From Chloroflexi bacterium TSY (lineage in GTDB: Bacteria > Chloroflexota > Anaerolineae > Caldilineales > Caldilineaceae), in NCBI GenBank assembly GCA_019217005.1, contig JAHBNG010000119.1, forward strand, positions 1 to 46,991: 46,991 bases of DNA. The letters run 5' to 3'. Under the pieces are notes generated by a model. It ran no database searches. It saw only the letters and a list, made by a program, of their open reading frames with translations, and was not told where the DNA came from. Numbering within the stretch: position 1 is the first letter of the stretch; each line of letters begins with the position of its first letter. Positions 1 through 8,923 of this stretch are shown in pieces. Both the position numbers and the translations under genes were made by a program.

Positions 1-336
1 CCCTGTATGCCGGATGCGTAGCGCTGTATCCAGGCGTTCGCCAGGATCGTTGAGGCGCAATGTCCCACCATAGGTGCCAATTTCATCAAAAACGGGAATG
101 ACTTTGGGACTGACTGGCAACCTTTCTTCTACGGGGGGCAATGCACCTGCGCTGACTAACTCGGCCAACATCGGGGCCTCACCATATTGGCCATCGGAGT
201 CGATTGCTGCTTCTTGTTCCGGCTCAGCGGTTGCTTCCACTGTGGCAGGTGGGGCACTTGCACACGCAACCAGCAAAGTCATCACGATAAGTAAAAATCC
301 CATCAGGGTAAATAAAGGACGTTTCTGGGGTTTCAT
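1..336 (-). CDS. ABC transporter solute-binding lipoprotein, family 5 (partial)
   Basis: N-terminal 112 codons of a gene running off the left edge of the window. The product begins MKPQKR, then a hydrophobic stretch ending in the lipobox LVAC with Cys25, so it should be a lipid-anchored extracytoplasmic protein. A Thr/Glu/Pro-rich linker follows, then a segment ending IGTYGGTLRL, which is characteristic of peptide/oligosaccharide-type (family 5) substrate-binding proteins; this assignment is recognition, not proof. The ATG at 336 is preceded by AAAGGAGG at proper spacing and by a strong promoter at 415-443. The substrate cannot be told from this fragment; the neighbouring glycosidase-like gene and the enolase-superfamily cluster suggest sugars or glycosides. 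Confidence 0.85.
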   Translation of the reverse strand, partial: MKPQKRPLFTLMGFLLIVMTLLVACASAPPATVEATAEPEQEAAIDSDGQYGEAPMLAELVSAGALPPVEERLPVSPKVIPVFDEIGTYGGTLRLNDPGERLDTALRIRHTG

Positions 337-414
337 AGACGTATTCCTCCTTTGGAATCTAGCAACAACCAGGTGAAGTCAGATATTGTTTTGGGGATAA
401 TAGTGGACTGTTCA

Positions 415-443
415 ATTATAGCGCCTGACGTTTTTACGGACAA
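415..443 (-). promoter_or_regulatory. sigma70-type promoter of the solute-binding protein gene
   Basis: On the minus strand, TTGTCC (443-438) and TATAAT (420-415) are separated by exactly 17 bases. The -10 box matches the consensus fully. Transcription would start near 408, about 70 bases before the ATG at 336. The rest of the 337-589 gap shows no other clear signal; the plus-strand gene at 590 has no equally good promoter that I can see. Confidence 0.65.
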
Positions 444-589
444 ACACAATATGGGTTTTGATCATCGATATATACCAGTTGTGATGGATGGAATAGCGGG
501 GCGATGGGGGCATCTTATATAATAAACAGAATTGCCTCCTTATCGGACCCTTTTGAATCTGAAACCATCTGAATCTACAAGGAAAAAGA

Positions 590-2614
590 ATGTCGGGACA
601 TCCAAACTTTGATTCGAAAAAGAGTGAGCCACAATGTGTCACAAGCGCCGATCTCTATGAACACATTCTAGGCAGAAAGGTAGAGGAGATAGAAAAACAA
701 GAATTGTGGGACAAAGCCATCAAGCTTGCCCAGGATTCAGAGTGGAACTCCTTCAATACCAGGAGTCCGGCTGAGGTGAACAGAGTATTTTACGAGCCCG
801 GAAATCCCCATGCCTGGGGTGATCCAGCGATCATCTATCACAATGGCACGTATCATTTCATTTATCTCTGTCTGACCCCAAGCCAGCCGCTCTGTCAGGC
901 GATCTCGACGGATGGTATCCATTGGCAAAATGCCGAAGCAGTGCTCGAATGTGATCCAGACCTCACGCTGCTCAATACTCCGACACTTCATAAATTTCAA
1001 GATGACGGTCCCTATGTCCTTGAATATACGGCGACACATCCTGCATCGTTTAGCATTCGCCGTATTGCCACGTCCGTAGACCTGAAGCAATGGCACAAAA
1101 TTAAGAATTTGACCTATTTTCTGCCCAGCAGCGAGACGATACAACATGACGGCAACGCGCGTTTTGAGGGGAATTACGTTCTCATAGATGGCAATGTAGA
1201 GCGTCCAGGCAATGTGGCCAGTCAGGAAAACGGCTGGTATTATGGCGTCTCCTGTGGCTGTACGTTACAACGCTCAAAAGATGGTATCCACTGGGAACCG
1301 GCAGGACGCTTACAACTCAACATCCCCACCCCTGCTATCCATCAAGCCGATGGAAAACTCGATACCATTACGGGTTTTTTTAAGTTCAATGACCGGTATT
1401 TTGTGATCTGCCCTTCGTATCGAGAATTAATGAATCATTCACGGGTCTACTCTTCATCTCGGCTCGAAGGGCCATATACGCCTACGCCGCACCATTCGAT
1501 TCTAGGCGATTTCTTCGCTTATTATCCCCGCTTTGGCGTTGGTCCCGATGGTGCAGTCCTAGCATCGGTCGATTTTAATGAGTATCTTCACATGTGGGAC
1601 AGAAAAGGTGACACGAAAAAACACTTCGTGATCCCGCCCTTTGAACAGCTTATTTGCGAGGGCGAAGATCTCTGGCTCAAATATTGGCCTGGTAATGAGA
1701 GGCTGAAAGCAGATCCGATTTCGCTTGAAACAGGCGCATTGGCGAGCCACGACGATAGGCTCATCAATCTCATTGCAAAGGATATCGATTTTAGTAAGGG
1801 TGTTGTCATTGAAGGAGTGATTGATTTTTCGGAATCTGATAGGGAAGCCGATCTGGCTCAAAATGCGAACGTAACCGCCACTGGTACGATTCAGCCGCGA
1901 GAGGATCCTGAAGCCTTCAGACCGGAAAATGCCGTCAGCAACGATCTCGATACGAGGTGGGTTGCCAACATTCATGAGGATGAGCCAATGTTCACCCTCG
2001 ACCTTGGTGAGCAAAAGGTCATTGGTCGAGTACGGATTCATTGGGGCCTTAGTTGGTCCGAATCCGAAGTCTGTCTACAGGTCTCAAATAATGGCCGAGA
2101 TTGGGAACCATTTCCCGGCGTATTGGCCCAACCGTCTGTCAGATACGTGTTACTTTATGAAACAGAGAGAGCCATCCAAGCACGATTTTTACGCTTGAGC
2201 CAATTTAAGAATGATCGGGGCATGGTTGGTATTCGTATGATTCAGGTTTTCTCACAGTGTGCAGAATGCTTGGGGGAAAACCTACAATCACCTGGGCTAT
2301 TTATTGACTGTCAAAACGATCGGCCTGGGTGGGCCATTATTTTTGACAATGCCTGCAGAGTGCGTATGGGGTATCTATCTACCGATGGGACCCACTTTAA
2401 CTACCCTCTTGAACGAGATTTGACTCTGTTGAAATTCGGCAAGCGAGCAAACTTTAGACTGATTCAGCGGGATCGCTTCTTCTTTTTTTATATCAACGAT
2501 TATGCGCTTTCATGGCTTAGTTTGAGCGAGATTCCAAGCGGAGAAATCGGTGTGATCAGGGGAGGTGAAGGCAAAATCACGAATCTGCGGGTCTGGTATG
2601 CACTTACTGAATGA
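590..2614 (+). CDS. beta-propeller glycoside hydrolase-like protein (GH43/GH32 type) with F5/8C domain
   Basis: Product of 674 residues without a signal peptide. Residues about 60-400 look like a five-bladed beta-propeller of the GH43/GH32/GH130 kind: NPHAWGDPAIIYHNGTYHFI at 72-91 carries the typical DPA motif (Asp78), and repeats of the DGIHW type recur at about 105 and 230. Residues about 425-550 are a discoidin/F5-8C (CBM32-like) sugar-binding domain, with the PENAVSNDLDTRW signature and a QVSNNGRDWEPF strand. The last 110 residues resemble a concanavalin-like jelly roll such as the GH32 C-terminal domain. The domain set suggests action on a plant or exopolysaccharide oligosaccharide. The exact family and substrate are uncertain. 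The start is supported by a purine-rich AAGGAAAAAGA just upstream. The next gene starts 51 bases downstream. Confidence 0.75.
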   Translation: MSGHPNFDSKKSEPQCVTSADLYEHILGRKVEEIEKQELWDKAIKLAQDSEWNSFNTRSPAEVNRVFYEPGNPHAWGDPAIIYHNGTYHFIYLCLTPSQPLCQAISTDGIHWQNAEAVLECDPDLTLLNTPTLHKFQDDGPYVLEYTATHPASFSIRRIATSVDLKQWHKIKNLTYFLPSSETIQHDGNARFEGNYVLIDGNVERPGNVASQENGWYYGVSCGCTLQRSKDGIHWEPAGRLQLNIPTPAIHQADGKLDTITGFFKFNDRYFVICPSYRELMNHSRVYSSSRLEGPYTPTPHHSILGDFFAYYPRFGVGPDGAVLASVDFNEYLHMWDRKGDTKKHFVIPPFEQLICEGEDLWLKYWPGNERLKADPISLETGALASHDDRLINLIAKDIDFSKGVVIEGVIDFSESDREADLAQNANVTATGTIQPREDPEAFRPENAVSNDLDTRWVANIHEDEPMFTLDLGEQKVIGRVRIHWGLSWSESEVCLQVSNNGRDWEPFPGVLAQPSVRYVLLYETERAIQARFLRLSQFKNDRGMVGIRMIQVFSQCAECLGENLQSPGLFIDCQNDRPGWAIIFDNACRVRMGYLSTDGTHFNYPLERDLTLLKFGKRANFRLIQRDRFFFFYINDYALSWLSLSEIPSGEIGVIRGGEGKITNLRVWYALTE

Positions 2615-2665
2615 GCAGGCTCTATCGGCTATGATGATTTTCACCGTTCAGTATACAATAACGGA

Positions 2666-4435
2666 ATGAATCCTATTGACCGCAAGCGCTATCGTCGAGT
2701 CCGTTGGTTCTTTCTGAAAGTCACTCTTCATGTTCTTTGGTGGGATGTCATTCTGCGCCGCCCCGGCTTACAGCGGTTTCGGAAGCCGCAGATTCCACGT
2801 TGGACCCAGCTTGCGCGTGAATTTCGTGCGTTGGCTGTCGAATTGGGCGGCGTATTAATCAAGCTAGGCCAATTTCTCAGCGTACGTGTTGACATTTTGC
2901 CGTTGGAAGTCGTCCTTGAATTGGCAGGTCTTCAGGATGAGGTGCCCCCAGAACCTCTCGAAGCAGTCATTCAGCAGGTAGAAGCTGATTTTGGTCGCCC
3001 ACTTTCTGACCTCTTTCCGTGGTTCTCGCCAGATGTGTTGGGCGCCGCGTCGCTTGCGCAAACCCATAAAGCCCAACTTCCGTCCGGTGAAATTGTCGTT
3101 GTTAAGGTATTGCGTCCTGGCATTCAGCAAATTGTTGAGACTGATTTGATTCCAATTGGTGAGTTGGTTCGTCGGTTACGATTTTATAGGACTATCCGCG
3201 ACACCGTGAATTTAGACCGCTTGATGGAGGAGTTCGAACGAGTTACACGCCAGGAATTAGACTTCCAAAAAGAGGGCCAACATTCAGAACGCTTTGCTCA
3301 ATATTTTGCAGATGACCCACAAGTCTACGTTCCCAAAATCTATTGGGACTATTGTGCAAGCCAGACCTTAACGATGGAAAATGTCGGATATATCCCGATA
3401 TCCGACATGGACAAAATGCGCGCCGTGGGCATCAACCCGGCTCAAGTGGCCCAAACCGTCAGTCGGGTTTACCTGGAACAGGTTCTCTTGCACCACTTTG
3501 TCCATGCGGATCCTCATTCTGGCAACCTCTTTGTTAAACCAATGCCAACGGCTGATGAACTTGAGCATGATGCACTCGAACACGGTGAAAAAGAAGGCGC
3601 CCTTACATATGGCGTCGATGATCCCGTTCCCTATGCAGCTGACCGTCCCTATCAGCTTGTCTTGATCGACTTTGGCATGGCAGTAGAAATTGTGGAGCGC
3701 CTTCGAACTTCTCTGCGCAGTTATCTGATTGGGGTTGCCATGGGCGATGCACATCGGGTGATTCAGTCTTATGTCGAGGGCGATATGGTGCTGCCGCACG
3801 CCGATCTGGATCGACTGGAAGAGATGACCGAAGATCTGATGAACAAGTTCAACGATACCTTGCTGGGATCGGCAAAGAATGTGGACATCTTCGAGTATAA
3901 CCGCTACTTTTTTGAAGAATACCGCGAGCTAATCGAACATCCCCCTCTCCAGTTTCAGACAGAACTGCTTTTTGTATTGCGTGCGATGGGCATGATCGCT
4001 GGATTGACGACTCAGCTCGATCCCGATTTTGACCCGTGGATCGAGACCAGACCCCTCGCTCAGCGGCTCTTACGCGAGGAAGCCCAAAACAACTGGCAGG
4101 ATTGGGCGAAAGAAGGGCTTAAGATTGGTCAGGGCCTTCTTCGTATGCCTACCAGACTTGACGAATTGCTCACTCTGGCACAACGCGAAAAGCTAACTCT
4201 TCGCACAAAGTTTTCCCCAGAAAGCCGAAAAGAGATTCAGCAACTTCGTCAATCGGTTATTCGTCTTACTTGGACACTGGCTGCGACGGGTCTACTTCTC
4301 TGTGGCAGTCTTCTATATGTGGGAGATCGTTTAGCCACAGCCCTCGACCCAACGTTGGAACCAAGGAATCTTGGCGCGTGGCTGATCGTGGTAGCGATCA
4401 GTCTCTTCATTTGGGGAATGCGCCGTCGCATCTAA
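2666..4435 (+). CDS. UbiB/ABC1/ADCK-family atypical kinase-like protein
   Basis: Protein of 589 residues with all UbiB-family landmarks. These are the KxGQ motif (K66-L-G-Q69), the alanine-rich nucleotide loop GAASLAQTHKA (126-136), the VVVKV lysine at about 147, the catalytic loop HADPHSGN (280-287) and the metal-binding IDFG (334-337). Two hydrophobic segments at the extreme C-terminus (about 537-558 and 570-586) should anchor it in the membrane. UbiB proteins are ATPases/kinases linked to quinone or isoprenoid lipid biosynthesis; that role here is by family only, as no quinone genes are nearby. An acidic insert of about 30 residues (295-328) lies between the catalytic loop and the DFG motif. 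Same strand as the preceding gene, 51 bases apart, so possibly co-transcribed. Confidence 0.9.
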   Translation: MNPIDRKRYRRVRWFFLKVTLHVLWWDVILRRPGLQRFRKPQIPRWTQLAREFRALAVELGGVLIKLGQFLSVRVDILPLEVVLELAGLQDEVPPEPLEAVIQQVEADFGRPLSDLFPWFSPDVLGAASLAQTHKAQLPSGEIVVVKVLRPGIQQIVETDLIPIGELVRRLRFYRTIRDTVNLDRLMEEFERVTRQELDFQKEGQHSERFAQYFADDPQVYVPKIYWDYCASQTLTMENVGYIPISDMDKMRAVGINPAQVAQTVSRVYLEQVLLHHFVHADPHSGNLFVKPMPTADELEHDALEHGEKEGALTYGVDDPVPYAADRPYQLVLIDFGMAVEIVERLRTSLRSYLIGVAMGDAHRVIQSYVEGDMVLPHADLDRLEEMTEDLMNKFNDTLLGSAKNVDIFEYNRYFFEEYRELIEHPPLQFQTELLFVLRAMGMIAGLTTQLDPDFDPWIETRPLAQRLLREEAQNNWQDWAKEGLKIGQGLLRMPTRLDELLTLAQREKLTLRTKFSPESRKEIQQLRQSVIRLTWTLAATGLLLCGSLLYVGDRLATALDPTLEPRNLGAWLIVVAISLFIWGMRRRI

Positions 4436-5116
4436 ATTGATAGACAAAACCAATAGAAGGCATACGATGCTCTCTTCATGATTCGCTAAATCCCTCTGCT
4501 GAAAAGGGCGCAGTCACGAGTTGTCAGTAAGTTTCCGGTTCGGCCGTTCCGGGCGACAGTCACTGCCGAACCGACTGAAATGGGCAAGCAAACTCATGGC
4601 ATTGCACCAACTGAAGTGACAGTGTCGCAAGCGACTGCTTCGCAAACACCTCCACTACTCTCGGTTTTGCGGAAGGTGACAGTCACTTGGCGACCTAGCG
4701 AGCGTGATCTTCATTGTCGTAGCATCCTCTATCGGGTGGATAGGACTAAACATAAGGCAGAGAATTGAGGGTTATGTTAAGTCGTGAGCCAAATCACATC
4801 ATTCTCCTCTGAGAAAGAGCATAAAGCATGTTTTTATGTTTCGAATGGGCGTAAAAAAATAGAGTTCATTGAAAAAGAAGTCAAAAAGGAGAAAAAGTGT
4901 GGATGTAAGGGAAAAAGAGGTGCAGGGGCATCTAACCAACTGACGTAGCGTCACTCGGAACAGATGTTCTGTGCGGTTGTCGATTGACCAGTGGTTGCTT
5001 CTGGCTCCGGATGCCGTTGTCGGTGCTCTGCTCTGAGGGTGTGCCAAACTTCCCCCGTGCGCCGCCAAGCTAGAAAAATGAAAGCGAATTAGTCAGAGTG
5101 AGCAGGAGCGGAGAAG
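4436..5116. other. gene-free region with palindromic repeats
   Basis: No convincing gene. The first half (about 4540-4710) holds the GTGAC palindromic repeat described separately. The remainder (4711-5116) runs into the 3' flank of the broken transposase. I see no terminator and could not find the terminal inverted repeats of that element. Confidence 0.5.
4540..4710. repeat. GTGAC-palindrome repeat, degenerate copy
   Basis: Three short palindromic units of the form GTGAC-N-GTCAC or close variants lie near 4551, 4615 and 4675; the best is GAAGGTGACAGTCACTTGG followed by CGACC. The order of motifs (CCGTTCC, GACAGTCACTG, ACTGAAA, then GCGGAAGGTGAC and GCGACC) matches the interior of the 239-bp element at 17489-17727, so the two are relatives. 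Terminal repeats and a target duplication are not visible here, so this is an older or truncated copy. Confidence 0.6.
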
Positions 5117-6621
5117 CTACTGGTCAGCGAGAGACGCCTTGTGAGCGTTGACCCGCTGGAGAGCACGCAGATTGAGAAGGATATAAATGAGCGTGTTCTG
5201 GTTGGTGATAGAGCGCTGGTTGCGCAGCTTGGGTCGCTCGATGCCAAGTTCTTTGGCAAGCGAGTTGATGCGTTCGGTGGCAGAGCGCTGGTTGTAAAGA
5301 GCTTTGTAGGCATCACTCTCTCGGTCGAGTTGATAGCGAAGGCGAGCGCCTGTGCCAGAGGCAATTTCAGTCTTGCAACCACCTTTGGCCCAGTTGGCAT
5401 GGGCAATGGGACAGCATTGCCCAGTGGCTTCTGGGTGAAGAAGGGGAGAGGCATATCGTTCAAAGGTGTGAGGAACAAGAGCGTTTTTCTGCTTGAAGTA
5501 GGTGCTTTTGAGAGAGAAAGGGAGGTCCGCCTCACAGAGAGGAGCGCCTTGTTCATCGAAGGTGCGAGTATAGTTGGGCTTGCGCAAAGGAACAGCGGCA
5601 AAGCCACCAGCCTGATGAAAGTAGTCGTGAACATAGTAAGCATCAAAAGCGGCATTGAGAGCACCAAAGCGGGGTTTGTGTCCCAGACTCGCTTCGGTGC
5701 GTTCCACCAAGGGATGAAAGTAAGTGGCATCGCCTCGATTGAAGGTCTGGGTCATCTCAGCCAGGACAAACTCGCCCCACTCAGGCACTTTGGTGGCGAT
5801 GAGGCCAGAGGCATAGCCCCAGTAGAATTCACCCGATGGGACGTGACTGGCAGCCATGCCCTCTTGAGTGGGAGTCTGGTCTGAGCCATCATGGGTCTTG
5901 GTTTGCTTTGCCTTGGCGTGCTGATTTTTGCGCTCTTTGCAACCCAGCTTGCAATCTGGATCGCCCTTGGGTTGATTCTCTTTGACATAGCGGTCGCTCA
6001 TGCGATGCTTGGAATTGTTCTCGACCACCCAAGCGATGATGTGCTTGGTATCCAGAGAAATCTCGTCTCCAAAGGTGATGTCTGAGGGCAATGCATCTCG
6101 CGCAGCACTCGACTGAAATGCTTGGCTGTGCAGAGGCTCACTTCCACATCAAAGCCCCATGAGTATTCATCCGATGGCACCAGGGGAAAGCCCAACAGCC
6201 AGACCAACGCTGGATTCTCGCTCAGATACTCCCACAATTTGGGCATCGATGCGATCTCTTTGTTCAACTTCACCAGATAGGCTGCCGCAAAACAGGCTCT
6301 TGGCACCGGCTCACTTCCTGGCCATGCTCGATTCTTCGCTCGTTCTGGGAAGTGACTCCACTCCAGTGGTCCCAGCAGTTCGAGTATCGTCATGGCTGCT
6401 TTCGATTCTTGCACAAAGCTTGGCAGGAGGCTCTTGTCGCCCCGCCACAGGCTATGCAGGTCTGGACGCTCGAGACTATATGCTTCTTGTTGGTCCTCTG
6501 TCTCGTCCAACAATGGTCCCACCACTTGCTTGGCTGCTTCCTCTCTTGGTTCTGTCGGGTTGAGCCAGGGACAGATCGGCGCCAGGTGCGTTCGAATATC
6601 TAGATTCCATTGTGGTATCAT
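5117..6621 (-). pseudogene. DDE-type transposase (IS1182/IS4-like), frameshifted
   Basis: Two overlapping minus-strand frames together make one transposase of about 500 residues. The start is the ATG at 6621 (MIPQWNLD) behind AAAAGGAGC. The first frame carries the N-terminal helical domain and runs to REMHCP near 6086. The second resumes with SDITFGDEISLD and ends at 5117. Joining them needs one extra base in the three-base C run (GGG at 6086-6088 on the plus strand). Candidate catalytic residues are Asp in EISLDTKH, Asp in NAAFDAYY and Glu in SATERINS near the C-terminus, as in IS4/IS5/IS1182-type enzymes. Family assignment is tentative. I found no terminal inverted repeats. Confidence 0.7.
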
Positions 6622-6945
6622 GATGGTTGCTCCTTTTGGCGGCTCGGGGGATGGTTTTGGCGACTTATACTCTAATGCCAAAGGGAGCTCTTGCCAACCT
6701 GTCAAAATGGCTCCCATCTTATGTTCAGTTCCGTTTCAACATTCTCTCTGGAACTCGTTCGTCGATTGGGGGCCGCTTATCGGAACTTAATATAACTTAT
6801 GCTCCGTTTCGACCAGTCTTTCGGAACCCTTTCTGCCTTCTCGTTCCGCTCAACCGCACGCATCTTATGTTATGTCCTATCCTCTCTATCGGGGAGCGTC
6901 ACCTGGAGCCATTCTTTGACAACTCTTGCTTGCGTCCGCTGTAAA
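6622..6945. other. gap without a recognised gene
   Basis: About 320 bases between the transposase start and the SRPBCC gene. It should contain the outer end of the insertion element, but no inverted repeat matching the other side was found by eye. Open frames here are short and have no recognisable content. Confidence 0.4.
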
Positions 6946-7428
6946 TCAGTTTCCCCGCTCTGCCTCTTGCTTCAAATCTGTTGCGTATTGTTCAAAAGGT
7001 GGCCCAAAGTCCGGAAGGGATCCACCAATCATTGGTAGCATAACGCCGCGCAAGACTTCTACCATTGAAAAGTCAGTAGAGCCGTCGGATTTAGGCGTCA
7101 GTCTGTACGTGCGAACGCCCTTGAACATCGGCACCATCCCATCGCTCCAAACCATCCTCTGATTGGGCACGAATTCTTTTACAGTCAGATTAAAGACACG
7201 CCCTGGAGCGTAAGGTACGCTTAGTTTGATCTTTTCACCCAGAGCAATCCTTCCTTCGATGCTGCTGACGGTTGAGTTCCAATTGGGAAAATCTTCGGCA
7301 GTCGTTAAAAGCGACCAGATACGCTCTAGTTGTGCATGAATGTTGATCGCCACTGCACATTCTTTGCGAAAGGTGGACTTCGTTTGAATTGCACAACCAG
7401 TAGGCGGGATGTGTTCAGACATAATCAT
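6946..7428 (-). CDS. SRPBCC (START-like) family protein
   Basis: A 160-residue protein with a polyketide cyclase/START-like fold signature: an N-terminal strand (KECAVAINIHAQLERIWSLL), the helix AEDFPNWNSTVSSIEG, the strand GEKIKLSVPYAPGRVFNLTV and a C-terminal amphipathic helix. Such proteins bind small hydrophobic ligands; the ligand is unknown. The ATG at 7428 is preceded by AAGGAG at five bases, which decides for it over the in-frame ATG two codons on. It is divergent from the ArsR operon, whose second gene is also an SRPBCC protein, so the locus has two such proteins around one regulator. Confidence 0.8.
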   Translation of the reverse strand: MIMSEHIPPTGCAIQTKSTFRKECAVAINIHAQLERIWSLLTTAEDFPNWNSTVSSIEGRIALGEKIKLSVPYAPGRVFNLTVKEFVPNQRMVWSDGMVPMFKGVRTYRLTPKSDGSTDFSMVEVLRGVMLPMIGGSLPDFGPPFEQYATDLKQEAERGN

Positions 7429-7617
7429 TTGATCTCCTTATTGCTATCGAGATTGATTAGAAATTCGTCTCGTTTGTTCGGTATTTTGAATATTCACCAT
7501 ATATTTACAGGACTTTGACCTGTTCGTATGGTCGTGAAATCTGCCACACTGTTATACCGACGCCCAAAGGAAGTCTGGATCGACACCTACTTCTTATTCA
7601 CAACAGTTACCATCCAT

Positions 7618-7647
7618 TTGACAAGTTGCACATGGTCAAATTATACT
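7618..7647 (+). promoter_or_regulatory. sigma70 promoter of the ArsR operon
   Basis: TTGACA (7618-7623) and TATACT (7642-7647) with an 18-base spacer, 48 bases before the ArsR start. A perfect 10-bp palindrome GTTAATTAAC at 7671-7680 lies between the promoter and the gene and is a candidate operator for the ArsR protein; that link is inference. Confidence 0.7.
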
Positions 7648-7694
7648 AAAACGGACTATTTAACTTTTTTGTTAATTAACGGGGCAATGAACAA

Positions 7695-8030
7695 ATGAGT
7701 ACGGCCAGATTATGTGAGACATTTTCAGCATTGAGTGATACAACTCGGCTAACCATTTTATCTCAGTTGCTTGAGGGTCCCGCCAACGTTGGGGAATTGA
7801 GTCGCCCTTTTTCCATTTCGCCACCGGCCATCTCGCGCCATCTTAAAGTGCTAGAGAGCGCAGGACTTATTCAACGCGTCCGCAATCGCCAACAATGGAT
7901 CTGTTCGATTCGTCCAGAGGGATTTGTTGAAGCGTCCAGGTGGATCGAACAGTATCGTCAATCTTGGTCCCAACAGTTTGATGCGTTGGACCGACAGCTT
8001 CAAGCGCGAGAGTTAGACAACGATGAATAA
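7695..8030 (+). CDS. ArsR-family winged-helix transcriptional regulator
   Basis: A 111-residue protein: FSALSDTTRLTILSQLLEGP at about 10-29 is the typical ArsR N-terminal helix, and ISPPAISRHLKVLESAGLI the recognition helix with RQQW wing strand. No metal-binding cysteine pair of the ELCVCDL type is visible, so it is not a classic metal sensor. It belongs to the group of ArsR regulators paired with AHSA1/SRPBCC genes. Its stop overlaps the start of the next gene (ATGAATAA, 8 bases), which implies translational coupling and a shared function. Confidence 0.9.
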   Translation: MSTARLCETFSALSDTTRLTILSQLLEGPANVGELSRPFSISPPAISRHLKVLESAGLIQRVRNRQQWICSIRPEGFVEASRWIEQYRQSWSQQFDALDRQLQARELDNDE

Positions 8031-8460
8031 CGAAAACGCACAGGTGCTGCATATGGAGCGTATCTTTAACGCGCCGCGCCAGGTCGTTTTTGACTATTTC
8101 ACGGTAGCAGAGTTGATCAAGACCTGGTGGGGACCTGGTGGAACAACGACTGAGTCAGCAGAAATTGATCTGCAAGTTGGAGGGGCTTGTCGTTGGGATA
8201 TGCGTGGTCCTGCCGGCGAGAAGATTGTTCTAACCGGCTTCATCAAGGAATTGAGTATTCCTGAACGGATCGTGATGATTCATCAGTGGCAGGGGTCGGA
8301 TGAGGAGACACTCGTCACGCTGGAGTTTATTGACCTCCATCATAAGACCAAGTTGCGGCTCACCCATTCCGGAATTTCGGCTGCGACTGCGCTCCCAGCC
8401 TATCGAGAAGGTTGGGGAGGTACGCTTGAGCGACTAGATAGAGTCATTGATGCGCAGTGA
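8023..8460 (+). CDS. AHSA1-type SRPBCC protein
   Basis: Protein of 145 residues with the family landmarks RIFNAPRQVVFDYFTVAELI, a WWGPGG motif, the VGGACRWDM strand and a C-terminal GWGGTLERLDRVI helix. The fold is that of Aha1 C-terminal-like ligand-binding proteins of unknown ligand. It overlaps the ArsR gene upstream by 8 bases; this ArsR-AHSA1 pairing is widespread in bacteria. Co-transcribed from the promoter at 7618. Confidence 0.88.
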   Translation: MNNENAQVLHMERIFNAPRQVVFDYFTVAELIKTWWGPGGTTTESAEIDLQVGGACRWDMRGPAGEKIVLTGFIKELSIPERIVMIHQWQGSDEETLVTLEFIDLHHKTKLRLTHSGISAATALPAYREGWGGTLERLDRVIDAQ

Positions 8461-8541
8461 CAAATTCAGCATCCGGTGGAGGGTAAGCCCTGATAGACAA
8501 AACAAATTATATAGAATGAAGGCAAGAGATAGGACAACAAC

Positions 8542-8904
8542 ATGAATACGAATCCAAAAGTAGACGATTTTCTCGAAAAACTAGAGCATCCACTGAAGCC
8601 GGAACTGGAAGCGGTTCGACGAATCATTCTTGAAGCCAGTCCACGGATGACTGAAGACATCAAATGGGGTGGTCCAACTTTTTCATATAAGAAGAACATG
8701 GCAACGCTGAACGTTCGTACGAAAAAGTTCGTCAATCTGTTCTTTCAGGAAGGTGCATCCATTCAAGATGAAACTGGTCTATTGGAAGGAGATGCCGAGC
8801 ATGTTCGCGTGGCAAGATTTCATCATATGGATGACATTCAGCAAAAACGGGATGATCTGATTGCTGTCGTCCATCAATTTGTCAAAATGCAAGAGGCTGC
8901 CTAA
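8542..8904 (+). CDS. DUF1801 (YdhG-like) protein
   Basis: 120 residues with the DUF1801 pattern: KPELEAVRRIILEASPRMTEDIKWGGPTF-type core (the IKWGGP turn is diagnostic), a MATLNVRTKKFVNLFF strand and a C-terminal helix. The biochemical function of the family is unknown. It lies 81 bases after the AHSA1 gene on the same strand, probably in the same operon; DUF1801 and AHSA1 genes often travel together. Its end faces the end of the enolase-superfamily gene at 8924, with only 19 bases between. Confidence 0.85.
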   Translation: MNTNPKVDDFLEKLEHPLKPELEAVRRIILEASPRMTEDIKWGGPTFSYKKNMATLNVRTKKFVNLFFQEGASIQDETGLLEGDAEHVRVARFHHMDDIQQKRDDLIAVVHQFVKMQEAA

Positions 8905-8923
8905 CCAAAAGAGTGGTCTTGTA

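Noticed and set aside
74..376. Plus-strand reading frame of 100 codons
   Set aside because: It is antisense to the solute-binding lipoprotein start, which has a signal peptide, RBS and promoter on the other strand.
5141..5884. Plus-strand reading frame of 247 codons
   Set aside because: Antisense to the transposase C-terminal part; no recognisable content or start signal.
5117..6621. Programmed frameshift in the transposase
   Set aside because: The junction has only a three-base run and no obvious slippery heptamer or downstream stem; a deletion or sequencing error is simpler.
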